This document shows positions 17,705 through 25,574 of a stretch of DNA of 35,863 nucleotides, one piece after another. The notes beneath the pieces were generated by a model. It made no database searches, was not told where the DNA came from, and saw only the letters and a program-made list of their open reading frames with translations. The stretch comes from Desulfosporosinus sp. BRH_c37. Lineage in GTDB: Bacteria > Bacillota > Desulfitobacteriia > Desulfitobacteriales > Desulfitobacteriaceae. The DNA is taken from assembly GCA_001516045.1 (NCBI GenBank), contig LOEW01000130.1:1-35863 (forward strand). The letters are read 5' to 3'. The number at the start of each line of letters is the position of its first letter. Position 1 is the first letter of the stretch. Both the position numbers and the translations under genes were made by a program.

Positions 17705-19795
17705 CTAGGTTTCTTCAATCACCAAAGTATAACGGCATTCCGGATTTGTGCATACCTGTTTCTTTTGTCGTTTTGAAGATTTAATCACCATTATCTGTTG
17801 ACACTCTGGGCAAGGTTCTGGGGCTGGCATTTCCCATGACACAAAATCACATTCTGGATAGCCACTACAGCCGTAAAACTTCCGACCTTTCTTAGAGCGT
17901 CGAACCACAAGGGGTTTAGTGCATTTCGGACAATTTGAGCCCACCTCTTCAAAGAGGGGTTTGGTATTTCGACACTCTGGAAAACCTGGACAGGCCAAAA
18001 ATTTACCGTAGCGCCCCATCTTAATCACCATATTTCGACCACACAGATCACAAAGTTCTTCGGAAACTTGATCTTCTATTTTGACTTTTCCGATCTTCTC
18101 TTCAGCCTGAGCCAAGGTCACGGCAAATGGCACATAATAGTCATTAACTACCGACTTCCAAGGAGCCCTTCCTTCTTCAATAAGATCGAGCTTCTCCTCC
18201 AAATTAGCCGTAAACTCTAAATTTAAAATATCTGGGAAATATTCTTTTAGTAAAGTAATTACGATTTCCCCAAGTTCCGTAGGAAGAAGTTGTTTTTCCT
18301 CTTTGAGGACATACCCCCGTGTTTGAATCGTTTCAATAGTTGGTGCATAAGTGCTTGGTCTTCCGATTCCTTCCTCTTCCATCTTGCGAACTAGAGATGC
18401 CTCTGTATAGCGCGGCGGTGGTTCTGTAAAGTGTTGTTTGTCCTGGAGTTTAACAAGTTTTAGTTTTTCTCCAGAAGAGACTGCTAGTGTCAATGAGCTT
18501 TGTTCTTCATCGACTAGATCAGCTTCGTCTTTTCCTTCTTCATAAACAGCCAAAAATCCGGGAAAACGAACTGTCGACGCATTCGCACGAAATAAATAAT
18601 TCCCTACTTGCACATCGACTGTCAACGTATCCATGATTGCCACACTCATCTGACTGGCAATAAAACGTTCCCATAACAAGCGGTATAACCTCAACTGATC
18701 TCGAGTTAAAATCCCCTTCAGTAAATCTGGAGTCCGCAAAGCAACTGTCGGACGGATCGCTTCATGCGCTTCTTGAGCTCGGCCTTTATTAGTGAACTGG
18801 CGTGGTTCAGGGGGATAATAATTAATACCATAGTGTGATAAAATCCATTCCTTTGCCTCCGCTTGAGCAGTTTCGGCAATCTTGACAGAATCTGTACGCA
18901 TATACGTAATTAAACCTACGGTTCCTTCTTTTCCTAGGTCAAGACCCTCATACAACTGCTGAGCTAACATCATGGTTCGCTTAGGCGAAAAGCCCAATTT
19001 ACGATGGGCTTCTTGTTGCAAACTGCTCGTTATAAAAGGAGGAGCAGGTTGCTTTTTCTTTTCTTTCGTACGAACATCAGATACTTGAAAGTCACCACCC
19101 GCTAAATCGTCCAAGACAGCTTCCATTTCTGTTCTCGAGGCGATTGCAACTTTTTGCCCTGATTTTTTTAAAAGCTTAGCAAGAAACTTTCCTCCAGCAG
19201 CTTGGAGCTCTGCAGTTAGACTCCAATACTCTTCTGATACAAAAGCCCTAATTTGCTCTTCTCGGTCATCAACTAACCGTACTGCTACGGATTGGACTCG
19301 ACCTGCACTTAGGCCTTTCTTAATTTTCCGCCAGAGCAAAGGACTTAACTGATAGCCGACTAAGCGATCCAATACTCGGCGGGCTTGCTGGGCATCTACT
19401 CGATTAAGATCAATTTGACGGGGATGCTTAAGTGCAGTCATTATAGCATTCTTAGTAATTTCGTGAAATTCAATTCGATTCTTGTTGTTCAAGTCAAGCC
19501 CTAATAAATGAGAAAGATGCCAAGAAATCGCTTCCCCCTCACGGTCAGGGTCAGAAGCCAATAACACTTTATCTGCCCCTTTAGCTGCTAGACGTAAATC
19601 TTTAATCAAATCTCCTCGTCCGCGAATGGCAATATATTTGGGTTCAAAGTAGTGCTCCACGTCCACACCTAATTGACTCTTTGGTAAGTCTCGTAAATGT
19701 CCCATTGAGGCTTTTACCGTATATCGGCTTCCCAAAAATTTGCTGATTGACTTTGCCTTGGCAGGGGACTCTACAATAACAAGCGTTTTAGACAT
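17705..19795 (-). CDS. topA: DNA topoisomerase I
   Basis: Type IA topoisomerase that relaxes negative supercoils. The protein has 696 residues. The TOPRIM domain has SDPDREGEAI (81-90) and the N-terminal VESPAKAKSI. The catalytic tyrosine is Tyr298 in GLITYMRTDSVK. Three C-terminal zinc-ribbon modules follow (about 585-690): CDLCGRN...CPGFPEC, CPKCTKP...CSGYPEC and CPECQQI...CTNPEC, all with four cysteines. The ATG at 19795 is the family start. It lies downstream of dprA and upstream of trmFO; its leader region holds a copy of the TTCGAGG repeat. Confidence 0.98.
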   Translation of the reverse strand: MSKTLVIVESPAKAKSISKFLGSRYTVKASMGHLRDLPKSQLGVDVEHYFEPKYIAIRGRGDLIKDLRLAAKGADKVLLASDPDREGEAISWHLSHLLGLDLNNKNRIEFHEITKNAIMTALKHPRQIDLNRVDAQQARRVLDRLVGYQLSPLLWRKIKKGLSAGRVQSVAVRLVDDREEQIRAFVSEEYWSLTAELQAAGGKFLAKLLKKSGQKVAIASRTEMEAVLDDLAGGDFQVSDVRTKEKKKQPAPPFITSSLQQEAHRKLGFSPKRTMMLAQQLYEGLDLGKEGTVGLITYMRTDSVKIAETAQAEAKEWILSHYGINYYPPEPRQFTNKGRAQEAHEAIRPTVALRTPDLLKGILTRDQLRLYRLLWERFIASQMSVAIMDTLTVDVQVGNYLFRANASTVRFPGFLAVYEEGKDEADLVDEEQSSLTLAVSSGEKLKLVKLQDKQHFTEPPPRYTEASLVRKMEEEGIGRPSTYAPTIETIQTRGYVLKEEKQLLPTELGEIVITLLKEYFPDILNLEFTANLEEKLDLIEEGRAPWKSVVNDYYVPFAVTLAQAEEKIGKVKIEDQVSEELCDLCGRNMVIKMGRYGKFLACPGFPECRNTKPLFEEVGSNCPKCTKPLVVRRSKKGRKFYGCSGYPECDFVSWEMPAPEPCPECQQIMVIKSSKRQKKQVCTNPECRYTLVIEET

Positions 19796-19840
19796 AATTT
19801 CACCTCAAATAAACTTAAAGAAAACTCTAAAATACCCTTT

Positions 19841-19903
19841 TCTCGATGTTCGAGGCGCGATGCGCGAGGTTCGAACTCGTATTGTTTTCTTACAGAAAAC
19901 AAT
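19841..19903. repeat. Short TTCGAGG-type array and hairpin upstream of topA
   Basis: TCTCGATGTTCGAGGCGCG followed by GCGCGAGGTTCGAACTCG forms a compact inverted copy of the repeat seen at 4371, 8383 and 10900. Next to it, ATTGTTTTCT and AGAAAACAAT (19881-19903) form a 10-bp stem around TAC. There is no U-tract after the stem on either strand. Confidence 0.65.
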
Positions 19904-20022
19904 AGTTAAGGAAATTTCTATTTCATTCCTCTACTACACTTATATCCGAATCGGGTTATTCTAAGTACACGGGTAACGTTGGTAAACTTATGCCCTATAT
20001 TAACGCCTTTTTCATAGTATGT

Positions 20023-21141
20023 CTAGCACTCTCGAGCTAATACATAATGTTGCCCAGGTAATTGTATGACTTTCCCGCCTAATTGCAGTTCCAATAAGGC
20101 CAACGAAATGCTGGATACGGGAAGTGTAGAGTGAATCGTAATCTGATCAATATGCAAGGGAACGTCACTTAACTGCTGAAGAATTGACCCCAGATCCATT
20201 TCAGCTGGAGGGTCCTTTTTCTCATGCAAAGATTCAGAGTTAAGCGAAACATGGCAAACATGTTTCGACCATGCAGGTACCTCATTCCAGATGTCTTCGA
20301 CCCCCTCCACGATTTTTGCTCCCTGACGCAGTAAATGATGAGTCCCCCGGCTCTGCGGACTAAAAATCGGTCCAGGTACAGCAAAAACTTCTCGTCCTTG
20401 TTCCAAAGCGAAATCTACCGTAATCAGAGCGCCGCTTTTTTCTGCTGCCTCCACTACCAGAACCCCACGAGAAGACCCGCTGATTAATCGATTTCGCGCT
20501 GGGAAATTAACACCATTTGGTGGTGTGCCGGGTGTAAATTCACTTAATAATGCGCCTTTAGCCAAAATGCCATCGGCAAGGCGCTGGTTTTCCAAGGGAT
20601 AAACCCGGTCAAGACCGCATCCCAGGAAAGCCCATGTCCTTCCCCCGCTATCCAGTACCCCTTGATGAACAGCAGTATCAATCCCTCGAGCTAGACCGCT
20701 GACAATGACAATTCCTTTTGCCGCAGCGTCACGAGCTAACATTCGTGCAGCAGATTTTCCATAGGTAGTCGCTTGGCGTGAACCTACTATAGCTAACACC
20801 TCTGCTTCTCCTCCTAGATGCCCACGATAATATAGAAGTGGAGGAGCGTCTGCCAGCTCAGCTAATAAAGCGGGATAATCAGGTTCATCCGGTATGATCA
20901 ACTTAATCCCCCGTTTGTACAAAGTCTCTCCTATCTCTCTAGGGTCAATATTATTTCTCCCCTTTAAAATTTCTCCAAGCCATTTTCCTTGATTTGCGAC
21001 TTGAAGATATTTACTCTGAGGAGCCTCCCAAGCTTTTACTGCGCTTCCGAAATAAGCAATAAGCAGACGTAAATGTTGACTTCCAACGCCCTTAATCGTT
21101 CGTAATGCCGCTCGAACTAACTTTTCCTGTTCCATCCCCAA
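20023..21141 (-). CDS. dprA: DNA-processing protein DprA (Smf)
   Basis: Binds incoming single-stranded DNA during transformation and loads RecA. The protein has 372 residues. An N-terminal HhH/SAM-like region (about 1-70) is followed by the Rossmann-like core with AIVGSRQATTYGKSAAR and VSGLARGIDTAVHQGVL, GCGLDRVYPLENQRLA and SGALITVDFALEQGREVFAVPG. A C-terminal winged helix (about 310-370) ends with LELQLGGKVIQLPGQHYVL. All core motifs look intact. In related genomes comM usually lies just upstream; here ku does, and a broken comM is found 12 kb away. Confidence 0.96.
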   Translation of the reverse strand: MGMEQEKLVRAALRTIKGVGSQHLRLLIAYFGSAVKAWEAPQSKYLQVANQGKWLGEILKGRNNIDPREIGETLYKRGIKLIIPDEPDYPALLAELADAPPLLYYRGHLGGEAEVLAIVGSRQATTYGKSAARMLARDAAAKGIVIVSGLARGIDTAVHQGVLDSGGRTWAFLGCGLDRVYPLENQRLADGILAKGALLSEFTPGTPPNGVNFPARNRLISGSSRGVLVVEAAEKSGALITVDFALEQGREVFAVPGPIFSPQSRGTHHLLRQGAKIVEGVEDIWNEVPAWSKHVCHVSLNSESLHEKKDPPAEMDLGSILQQLSDVPLHIDQITIHSTLPVSSISLALLELQLGGKVIQLPGQHYVLAREC

Positions 21142-21274
21142 TGCGCCTTACCTCCTTTGTCCTCCTTTTCTGGACAAATAGACACTTCTCCTGCGCAGAT
21201 TATTGACGAATATCCATGTTTTAGGTAAAATAATGTAGGATTGATGAAAAACCATTCTTTTGATTCAGCAAACC

Positions 21275-22246
21275 CTATGCACCTTTCGCACGTCGTGTTG
21301 TTCGTTTTCGAGGAGTCAATGTAGATTCCTGTTTTTCAGTGTTTACTTGCTCCAAGTCCGATCCTATATCATTGCCCTCATCGGAAGCTTCGTTAGCCTT
21401 TACTTTAGTTCTATCTTTAGTTCTATCTTTAGTTCTATCTTTAGTTCTATCTTGATCCTTACCCTTATCTTTTAATTGACCTTTTTCTTTTTCTGTCTGT
21501 GCAATACTTGCCCGCAATGCTTCCATCAAATCGACCACTTTCCCACCCTTTGTCGGAGCTTCAACTTTAAAGGTCTCCCCTGTTACTCTGCTTTCAATTA
21601 ACAAGGCCATTTTTTCATGTAACTCATCGCGATATTTCTCGGGTTCAAACGGACGGGCTAAATTATCAATTAGTTGACGAGCCATGGTCATTTCCACTTC
21701 CGTCAGAACAACACGATCCCAAACAAAATCCATATGGCGAATTTCCTTCGGATAATGCATTGTTTCCATGACAAGGCCTTGTTCGAAAACACGTAGACAA
21801 GCCAAATGCTGTTTTGAACGCATAGTAATACGTGCCAAAGCAACTTTTCCACTCTCTTCCATCGCCTGACAAAGTAAACGATAAGCCTTCTGGGCAGTTT
21901 CTTCAGGAGACAGATAATAAGACTTTTGATAATATATCGGATCGATTTCTTGCAAATTAATAAAATCAAGGATATCAATCGATCGACTCATCGGTTGTTC
22001 CAGAGATGCAAGGTCTTCATCATTTAGTACAACAAAGCGATCCTTTTCATATTCATATCCCTTGACTAAATCAGCCGCATCAACCTCCAGGTCGCAGGTG
22101 GGGCATTTTTTAATTGACCGAATCCGATTCTGGCATTCTTTATGAAGAAAGTTAAACTTAAACTCCTGAGATTCTGTGGCCGCATGCATTTTTACCGGAA
22201 CATTCACTAACCCAAAACTAATGGATCCTTTCCAAAGTGTATGCAT
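21275..22246 (-). CDS. ku: Ku protein, non-homologous end joining
   Basis: Homodimeric ring that binds DNA double-strand ends and recruits ligase LigD. The protein has 323 residues. The Ku core spans about 1-255, starting MHTLWKGSISFGLVNVPVK, with CPTCDLEVDAADLVKGYEY and a zinc-ribbon-like CxxC. The C-terminal tail (about 255-323) is strongly basic and contains DRTK repeated four times, encoded by a 12-bp tandem repeat. Lys-rich tails of bacterial Ku help DNA threading and binding. The ATG at 22246 has AAGGAGG upstream. No ligD lies in the window. Bacterial NHEJ matters most in spores and stationary cells, which fits this organism. Confidence 0.96.
   Translation of the reverse strand: MHTLWKGSISFGLVNVPVKMHAATESQEFKFNFLHKECQNRIRSIKKCPTCDLEVDAADLVKGYEYEKDRFVVLNDEDLASLEQPMSRSIDILDFINLQEIDPIYYQKSYYLSPEETAQKAYRLLCQAMEESGKVALARITMRSKQHLACLRVFEQGLVMETMHYPKEIRHMDFVWDRVVLTEVEMTMARQLIDNLARPFEPEKYRDELHEKMALLIESRVTGETFKVEAPTKGGKVVDLMEALRASIAQTEKEKGQLKDKGKDQDRTKDRTKDRTKDRTKVKANEASDEGNDIGSDLEQVNTEKQESTLTPRKRTTRRAKGA
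21404..21451 (-). repeat. 12-bp tandem repeat x4 in the ku tail
   Basis: Four perfect copies of TTTAGTTCTATC (plus strand) encode four DRTK units in the Ku C-terminal tail. The length is a multiple of three, so slippage would change tail length without breaking the frame. Confidence 0.95.
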
Positions 22247-22295
22247 TTGACATTCCTCCTTAGCTTAGTGTGAACATCAATAGAGTAATTAATGC

Positions 22296-22328
22296 AAAAA
22301 ACACGACAATGCTCTAAACTGTCGTGTT
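22296..22328 (-). terminator. Rho-independent terminator after the DUF3786 gene
   Basis: On the minus strand AACACGACA and TGTCGTGTT form a 9-bp stem with an 11-base loop, followed by six Ts. It lies 35 bp past the DUF3786 stop and separates that gene from ku. Confidence 0.85.
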
Positions 22329-22362
22329 ATTATTCACGTTATTCTCAATAGTGTCACCAAGG

Positions 22363-22971
22363 CTAAGACACTGACTCTCTAATTCGCTTCAAACTAAAAA
22401 CAACCAGACTTGCAAGGACAGCATAATCCTCCGTCGGTAGGATTGCAGGGGCAGACGCATCGAAGAGGATATTCCCGGACGCTGGGAATTCATCATCCGC
22501 TCTCCAAAGAATCAAGGTCACAGGAATCCGTGGAAAAACCTTAATAGTAACGCCTACATCTCCAAGTCCATTGGACTGTCCCCCTAAACTTGTTGCTACT
22601 TCAAGAAGTCTATCCGGATTAGCACCGAAAATTCTTACCATTGGGTCAATGGCCCTACCGGTAAACGGCTTAATATAAATAGCCCCACCCGGAAATTCCT
22701 TATACGAAATAAGCTTCCCTACTTCTAATGGTTCCGTAAGGCTTGTTATGTAATGAAGAATCAATACTTGAGTAGCAAGCGGCAATTCTCCGTCTACCGC
22801 ATGTACAGGAACAAAATTCCCTCTGGGATAGTCCACCTTAAAATTATGACCTAAAAATTCAATAAAGAGGGCATTTCCCTCAATAGAATAGCCTGAGCAA
22901 CGCGCCATATCCTCTAATGAACAAGCTCGGAATTTATTAAGCGCTACCTCATGTGCTGGAGTATAATTCAT
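22363..22971 (-). CDS. DUF3786 domain-containing protein
   Basis: A 202-residue soluble protein I place in the DUF3786 family by its order of motifs: YSIEGNALFIEFLGHNFKVD, then VLILHYITSL, VGKLISYKEFPGGAIYI, and the C-terminal VTLILWRADDEFPASGNIL. It lacks the Cys-rich Fe-S segment found at the N-terminus of longer members. Function is unknown; members occur in anaerobes. The ATG at 22971 follows GGGGGAG. It appears to be a single-gene unit with its own terminator. A truncated relative lies at 28900-29505. Confidence 0.75.
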   Translation of the reverse strand: MNYTPAHEVALNKFRACSLEDMARCSGYSIEGNALFIEFLGHNFKVDYPRGNFVPVHAVDGELPLATQVLILHYITSLTEPLEVGKLISYKEFPGGAIYIKPFTGRAIDPMVRIFGANPDRLLEVATSLGGQSNGLGDVGVTIKVFPRIPVTLILWRADDEFPASGNILFDASAPAILPTEDYAVLASLVVFSLKRIRESVS

Positions 22972-23031
22972 CTCTTTTCACTCCCCCTTAATCAACTTTC
23001 CCTTGCACAGGGGCTCTACTTATCCTTCAAA

Positions 23032-23083
23032 ATATTTGGCTTCACATATACTCCATCATATTTGGCTTCACATATACTCCATC
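23032..23083. repeat. 26-bp direct tandem repeat x2
   Basis: Two perfect, adjacent 26-bp copies (23032-23057 and 23058-23083), each starting ATATTTGGCTTCACATATAC, lie in the gap between the AP endonuclease-like gene and the DUF3786 gene. They look like a local duplication in a non-coding spacer. Confidence 0.9.
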
Positions 23084-23120
23084 GGAAATATCGATGTTCA
23101 GCTTTATCAAGACGGATTCA

Positions 23121-23951
23121 TTAACTAAAGCCAAGATACGTCTGTTGTAAAAGCAGGGCATCTACTTCTAGGTTCGGGCTTTCACAAATAGCCAACCCTT
23201 CTACCCCAAATGTCAGACAGGCTTTCATCAATTCTTCAAAACGCAAGTCAGATTCCTTTAAGACAAGGTGCCGTTTCTCGCCTTTTAATCCGTATTCAAT
23301 ACCCGAAATGTGGAAGTGTACATTTTTTACCCAGCGATCACCTAACCCCTCGGCAAGTTCATTCAGAATCTCACAAAACTCGTCATAAGAGTTGTACCTT
23401 CCATTAGTCCGTGCATGAAGATGACTAAAGTCAATACAGGGCAATACCCCTGGAACCTCTTGGGTAATCCGAATAGTTTCCGCCAGATCCCCAAATTGAC
23501 TCCCTTTTCCCGTCGTTTCGGGGCGAAGAATTACGTCATTTCCCTCCGCATCAAGTGTTTCTCGTACTAGGTTAAGTTCACGGACTACCCGCGCAAGAAC
23601 CACCTCCGACGAATCATCATGATTGAACGCCGGATGGAAAATAGCGCTCCGCACTCCAAGGATTTGCGAAATACGTGCGGTATGAATAATACGATCTCTG
23701 CTTGCCGTAATTTTCTCTGGTTCACGAGAATTAAGATTAATATAGTAAGGGGCATGGCAAGACAAAGCAACATTCTCTTCGAACGCTACGGCGCCAACTT
23801 TTCTCGCCTTCTCTTCGCCCATACGCACCCCTTGGACAAATTCTATTTCTAAAGCACCGAGCTTCAACTCCCGTATACGTCGCACTCCACCTTCACTGGA
23901 TCGATCCGTAGAGGATAGTGGGACTCCGGCGGTTCCAAATAATAATGGCAA
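23121..23951 (-). CDS. Endonuclease IV-like TIM-barrel AP endonuclease
   Basis: A 276-residue TIM-barrel protein of the AP endonuclease 2/endonuclease IV family, which nicks DNA at abasic sites. Metal ligands of the three-zinc site can be matched: His66 (CHAPYY), His106 (FHP), Glu145 (RPETTG), Asp174 and His177 (DFSHLH), His212 or His214 (VHFHISG), His228 (GEKRHLVL) and Glu257 (CESP). The N-terminus resembles the archaeal/clostridial branch rather than classical Nfo. The start is a TTG at 23951 with GGAGTG seven bases upstream. Ku lies two genes downstream, so a DNA-repair pairing is plausible. A xylose isomerase-like sugar enzyme is a less likely alternative. Confidence 0.8.
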   Translation of the reverse strand: MPLLFGTAGVPLSSTDRSSEGGVRRIRELKLGALEIEFVQGVRMGEEKARKVGAVAFEENVALSCHAPYYINLNSREPEKITASRDRIIHTARISQILGVRSAIFHPAFNHDDSSEVVLARVVRELNLVRETLDAEGNDVILRPETTGKGSQFGDLAETIRITQEVPGVLPCIDFSHLHARTNGRYNSYDEFCEILNELAEGLGDRWVKNVHFHISGIEYGLKGEKRHLVLKESDLRFEELMKACLTFGVEGLAICESPNLEVDALLLQQTYLGFS

Positions 23952-24014
23952 AAATGTTCACTCCATAACTGTTTTTCCTCACATTATATCCTCTTTCCAT
24001 AAATAAAGCCAATG

Positions 24015-24057
24015 CAATAGAAGTCCCTCACCCGACTTGGATGAGGGACTTCTATTG
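24015..24057 (-). terminator. Strong hairpin after the phosphatase gene
   Basis: CAATAGAAGTCCCTCA and TGAGGGACTTCTATTG form a perfect 16-bp stem with an 11-base loop, starting 6 bp past the stop codon of the phosphatase gene. The minus-strand flank has no clear U-tract, so it could instead be a 3' stabiliser. Confidence 0.55.
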
Positions 24058-24062
24058 TTATA

Positions 24063-24737
24063 TTATAACCCCTTTTGCTCAACGCCACTAAAAAGAAAAC
24101 CCAAATGAGCTGTCGAATTCATAAGGACTAATCGCCATTTACCATTCTCATATTCAAAAACATTGATGCACGTGTTATCTTGTTTCATCTGCCAAAAATG
24201 GGTCTGTTCCATCTCCAGAATATCGCAAAGAACGGCTTTATTAACCGCATCATGCGCAACAACCAAGATAGTTTGCCCTTTATTTTTTTCAACGTAGTCA
24301 TAAAAAGCCGCCATGGCTCGCCGGCGAACATCTTCGATGTTTTCACCATCAGGCATCTGAACATCAACCACTGTAGTACGCCAACGTGCTAAGAGATCTG
24401 GGTACTGGCCTTCAATTTCGGTTGAATGAAGCCCCTCCCATTTCCCGTGATTGATTTCCAGCAGACGTTCATCTTTATCAACTTTTAATCCATGCAAGTC
24501 CGCACACATCATGGCAGTTTCATAGGACCGTGATAAAGGACTGGCATAGACTACATCAAAATGAACATTTTTTAGAGCTTCAGCGACAAGTTGCCCCTGC
24601 TTTAGTCCTACAGGGCTAAGTGGCGTATCGATCTGTCCTTGGTATCGCCCTTCGAGGTTCCAGCTAGTTTCACCGTGACGTACTAATATAAACCGAGTCT
24701 TTAATGATTTCTTCTCATCATCGTTTAGAATTTCCAT
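24063..24737 (-). CDS. Histidine phosphatase family protein
   Basis: A 224-residue protein of the phosphoglycerate mutase-like superfamily. The catalytic motif LVRHGETSWNLEGRYQG puts the phosphorylated His at position 21. The second conserved His lies in TILVVAHDAVNKAVL, and YASPLSRSYETAMMCAD supplies the Arg. Such enzymes act as small-molecule phosphatases or mutases (for example CobC, GpmB, PhoE); the substrate cannot be told from sequence. The ATG at 24737 follows GGGAGGGG. Copy B of the palindromic element lies directly upstream. Confidence 0.9.
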   Translation of the reverse strand: MEILNDDEKKSLKTRFILVRHGETSWNLEGRYQGQIDTPLSPVGLKQGQLVAEALKNVHFDVVYASPLSRSYETAMMCADLHGLKVDKDERLLEINHGKWEGLHSTEIEGQYPDLLARWRTTVVDVQMPDGENIEDVRRRAMAAFYDYVEKNKGQTILVVAHDAVNKAVLCDILEMEQTHFWQMKQDNTCINVFEYENGKWRLVLMNSTAHLGFLFSGVEQKGL

Positions 24738-24779
24738 TACTTCCCCTCCCTAATATCCATTTTTCCTGAGCCCCACTTC

Positions 24780-24863
24780 AGGAAGCAAGGGGACGGTTCC
24801 GTGCTTCCTGTTTAATAGGCTTTCCATCAGTGAGGAAGCAATGGAACCGTCCCTTTGCTTCCC
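24780..24863 (-). repeat. REP/MITE-like palindromic element, copy B
   Basis: An 84-bp element with outer modules GGAAGCAAGGGGACGGTTCC and GGAACCGTCCCTTTGCTTCC around an AT-rich centre. The centre is the reverse complement of that in copy A (164-258), with a few changes. It lies between the phosphatase gene and the T-box region and could fold as a long hairpin. Confidence 0.7.
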
Positions 24864-24937
24864 ACTACAACACTCAGTTTAAACCGAAACATCCACAGCA
24901 CGAGTCATTTCAAATGTCGCCAAGGTCACTTAAAATA

Positions 24938-25029
24938 TTAATATCGATTCATCCCCGTGCCCGAATTAAAATCTTGTTTTTCTAATCTCATTGCTGACCT
25001 ACAAGTTCTGAAACATCCCTTTTTAACAT
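24938..25029 (-). other. Two overlapping micro-ORFs after the T-box
   Basis: After the second T-box terminator, AGAGGAGTGGTG precedes an ATG at 25029 that encodes a 13-residue peptide (MLKRDVSELVGQQ, stop at 24988). Its TGA overlaps the ATG of a 17-residue frame (MRLEKQDFNSGTGMNRY, stop at 24938). The ribosome-binding site is good, but no longer frame follows. I read this as the 5' remnant of a lost T-box-regulated gene; short leader peptides are an alternative. Confidence 0.4.
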
Positions 25030-25049
25030 CACCACTCCTCTTTAATTTT

Positions 25050-25087
25050 AAAAAAATACAAAACCCACCCCAATCTTTTGGGGCGGG
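25050..25087 (-). terminator. T-box terminator 2
   Basis: CCCGCCCC pairs with GGGGTGGG (8 bp including one G-U) around an 8-base loop, followed by TTTTGTATTTTTTT on the minus strand. It belongs to the second T-box module. Confidence 0.9.
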
Positions 25088-25143
25088 AAATTCCGCGGTA
25101 CCACCCAGTTCAGACCAATACAACCTCAAGTTACACTAGAAAT

Positions 25144-25175
25144 AAAAAACCTCTCATCCCAAAAGGACGAGAGGT
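25144..25175 (-). terminator. T-box terminator 1
   Basis: ACCTCTCGTCC pairs with GGATGAGAGGT (11 bp including one G-U) around a four-base loop, followed by six Ts on the minus strand. It belongs to the first T-box module. Confidence 0.92.
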
Positions 25176-25375
25176 GTTCCCTCGTTGCCACCCATGTTGT
25201 AAATAGCCAACTCTATAACCCGCTGTATCGGGCGGTACCCGTCACGATTCATCATCGGACACTCCGGAATGGAATCCCAAGTTTGATTCACCGACTCGCA
25301 CCAACCGTCGGTTCTCTTTAGAATCTGCACATCGGACTTTCCCATCATCGCCTTACTAATATGTTCCTGATTTGG

Positions 25376-25404
25376 ATTATAAAATGTACGCACATTGAAG
25401 TCAA
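25376..25404 (-). promoter_or_regulatory. Sigma-A-type promoter of the T-box leader
   Basis: TTGACT (25399-25404) and TATAAT (25376-25381) on the minus strand are separated by exactly 17 bases. Transcription should start near 25369, just before the Stem I sequence. This is the best vegetative promoter seen in the window. Confidence 0.9.
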
Positions 25405-25574
25405 GTGTTTTTTTACGTAATACATTATATTCATTTAAAAGCGGTTATTGATTCCTCAATTACCAAGAGAATTCAAATTCATGTTACATACTGTCTATAA
25501 CAAAAAGTTATACTAATAGTACTTTCATCAACAGTGTTGTTGAAAGAAACTGTCCAATGAAAGGGGGAATCCTC

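Larger units (their letters stand above)
25045..25369 (-). promoter_or_regulatory. T-box leader with duplicated antiterminator/terminator module
   Basis: Stem I is recognisable by AAAGAGAACCGACGG and the distal-loop GGTTGGTGCGAGTCGGT (about 25291-25322). GATTC and GAATC close the upper stem. The putative specifier loop reads AAACTTGGGA, suggesting UGG (Trp); AAC (Asn) is possible. A first T-box GGGTGGCAACGAGG (25180-25193) is followed by terminator 25144-25175. A second T-box GGGTGGTACCGCGG (25093-25106) is followed by terminator 25050-25087. Only about 35 bp separate the modules, too short for a second Stem I. The leader senses uncharged tRNA. No full gene follows it. Confidence 0.88.

Noticed and set aside
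3256..23106. Shared 15-mer CGATGTTCAGCTTTA at 3256-3270 and 23092-23106, first thought to be a second IS605 end
   Set aside because: About one such match is expected by chance in a window of this size, and the flanks do not match.
25154..25393. 79-codon minus-strand frame
   Set aside because: It coincides with the T-box leader; conserved RNA motifs explain the sequence better than coding.
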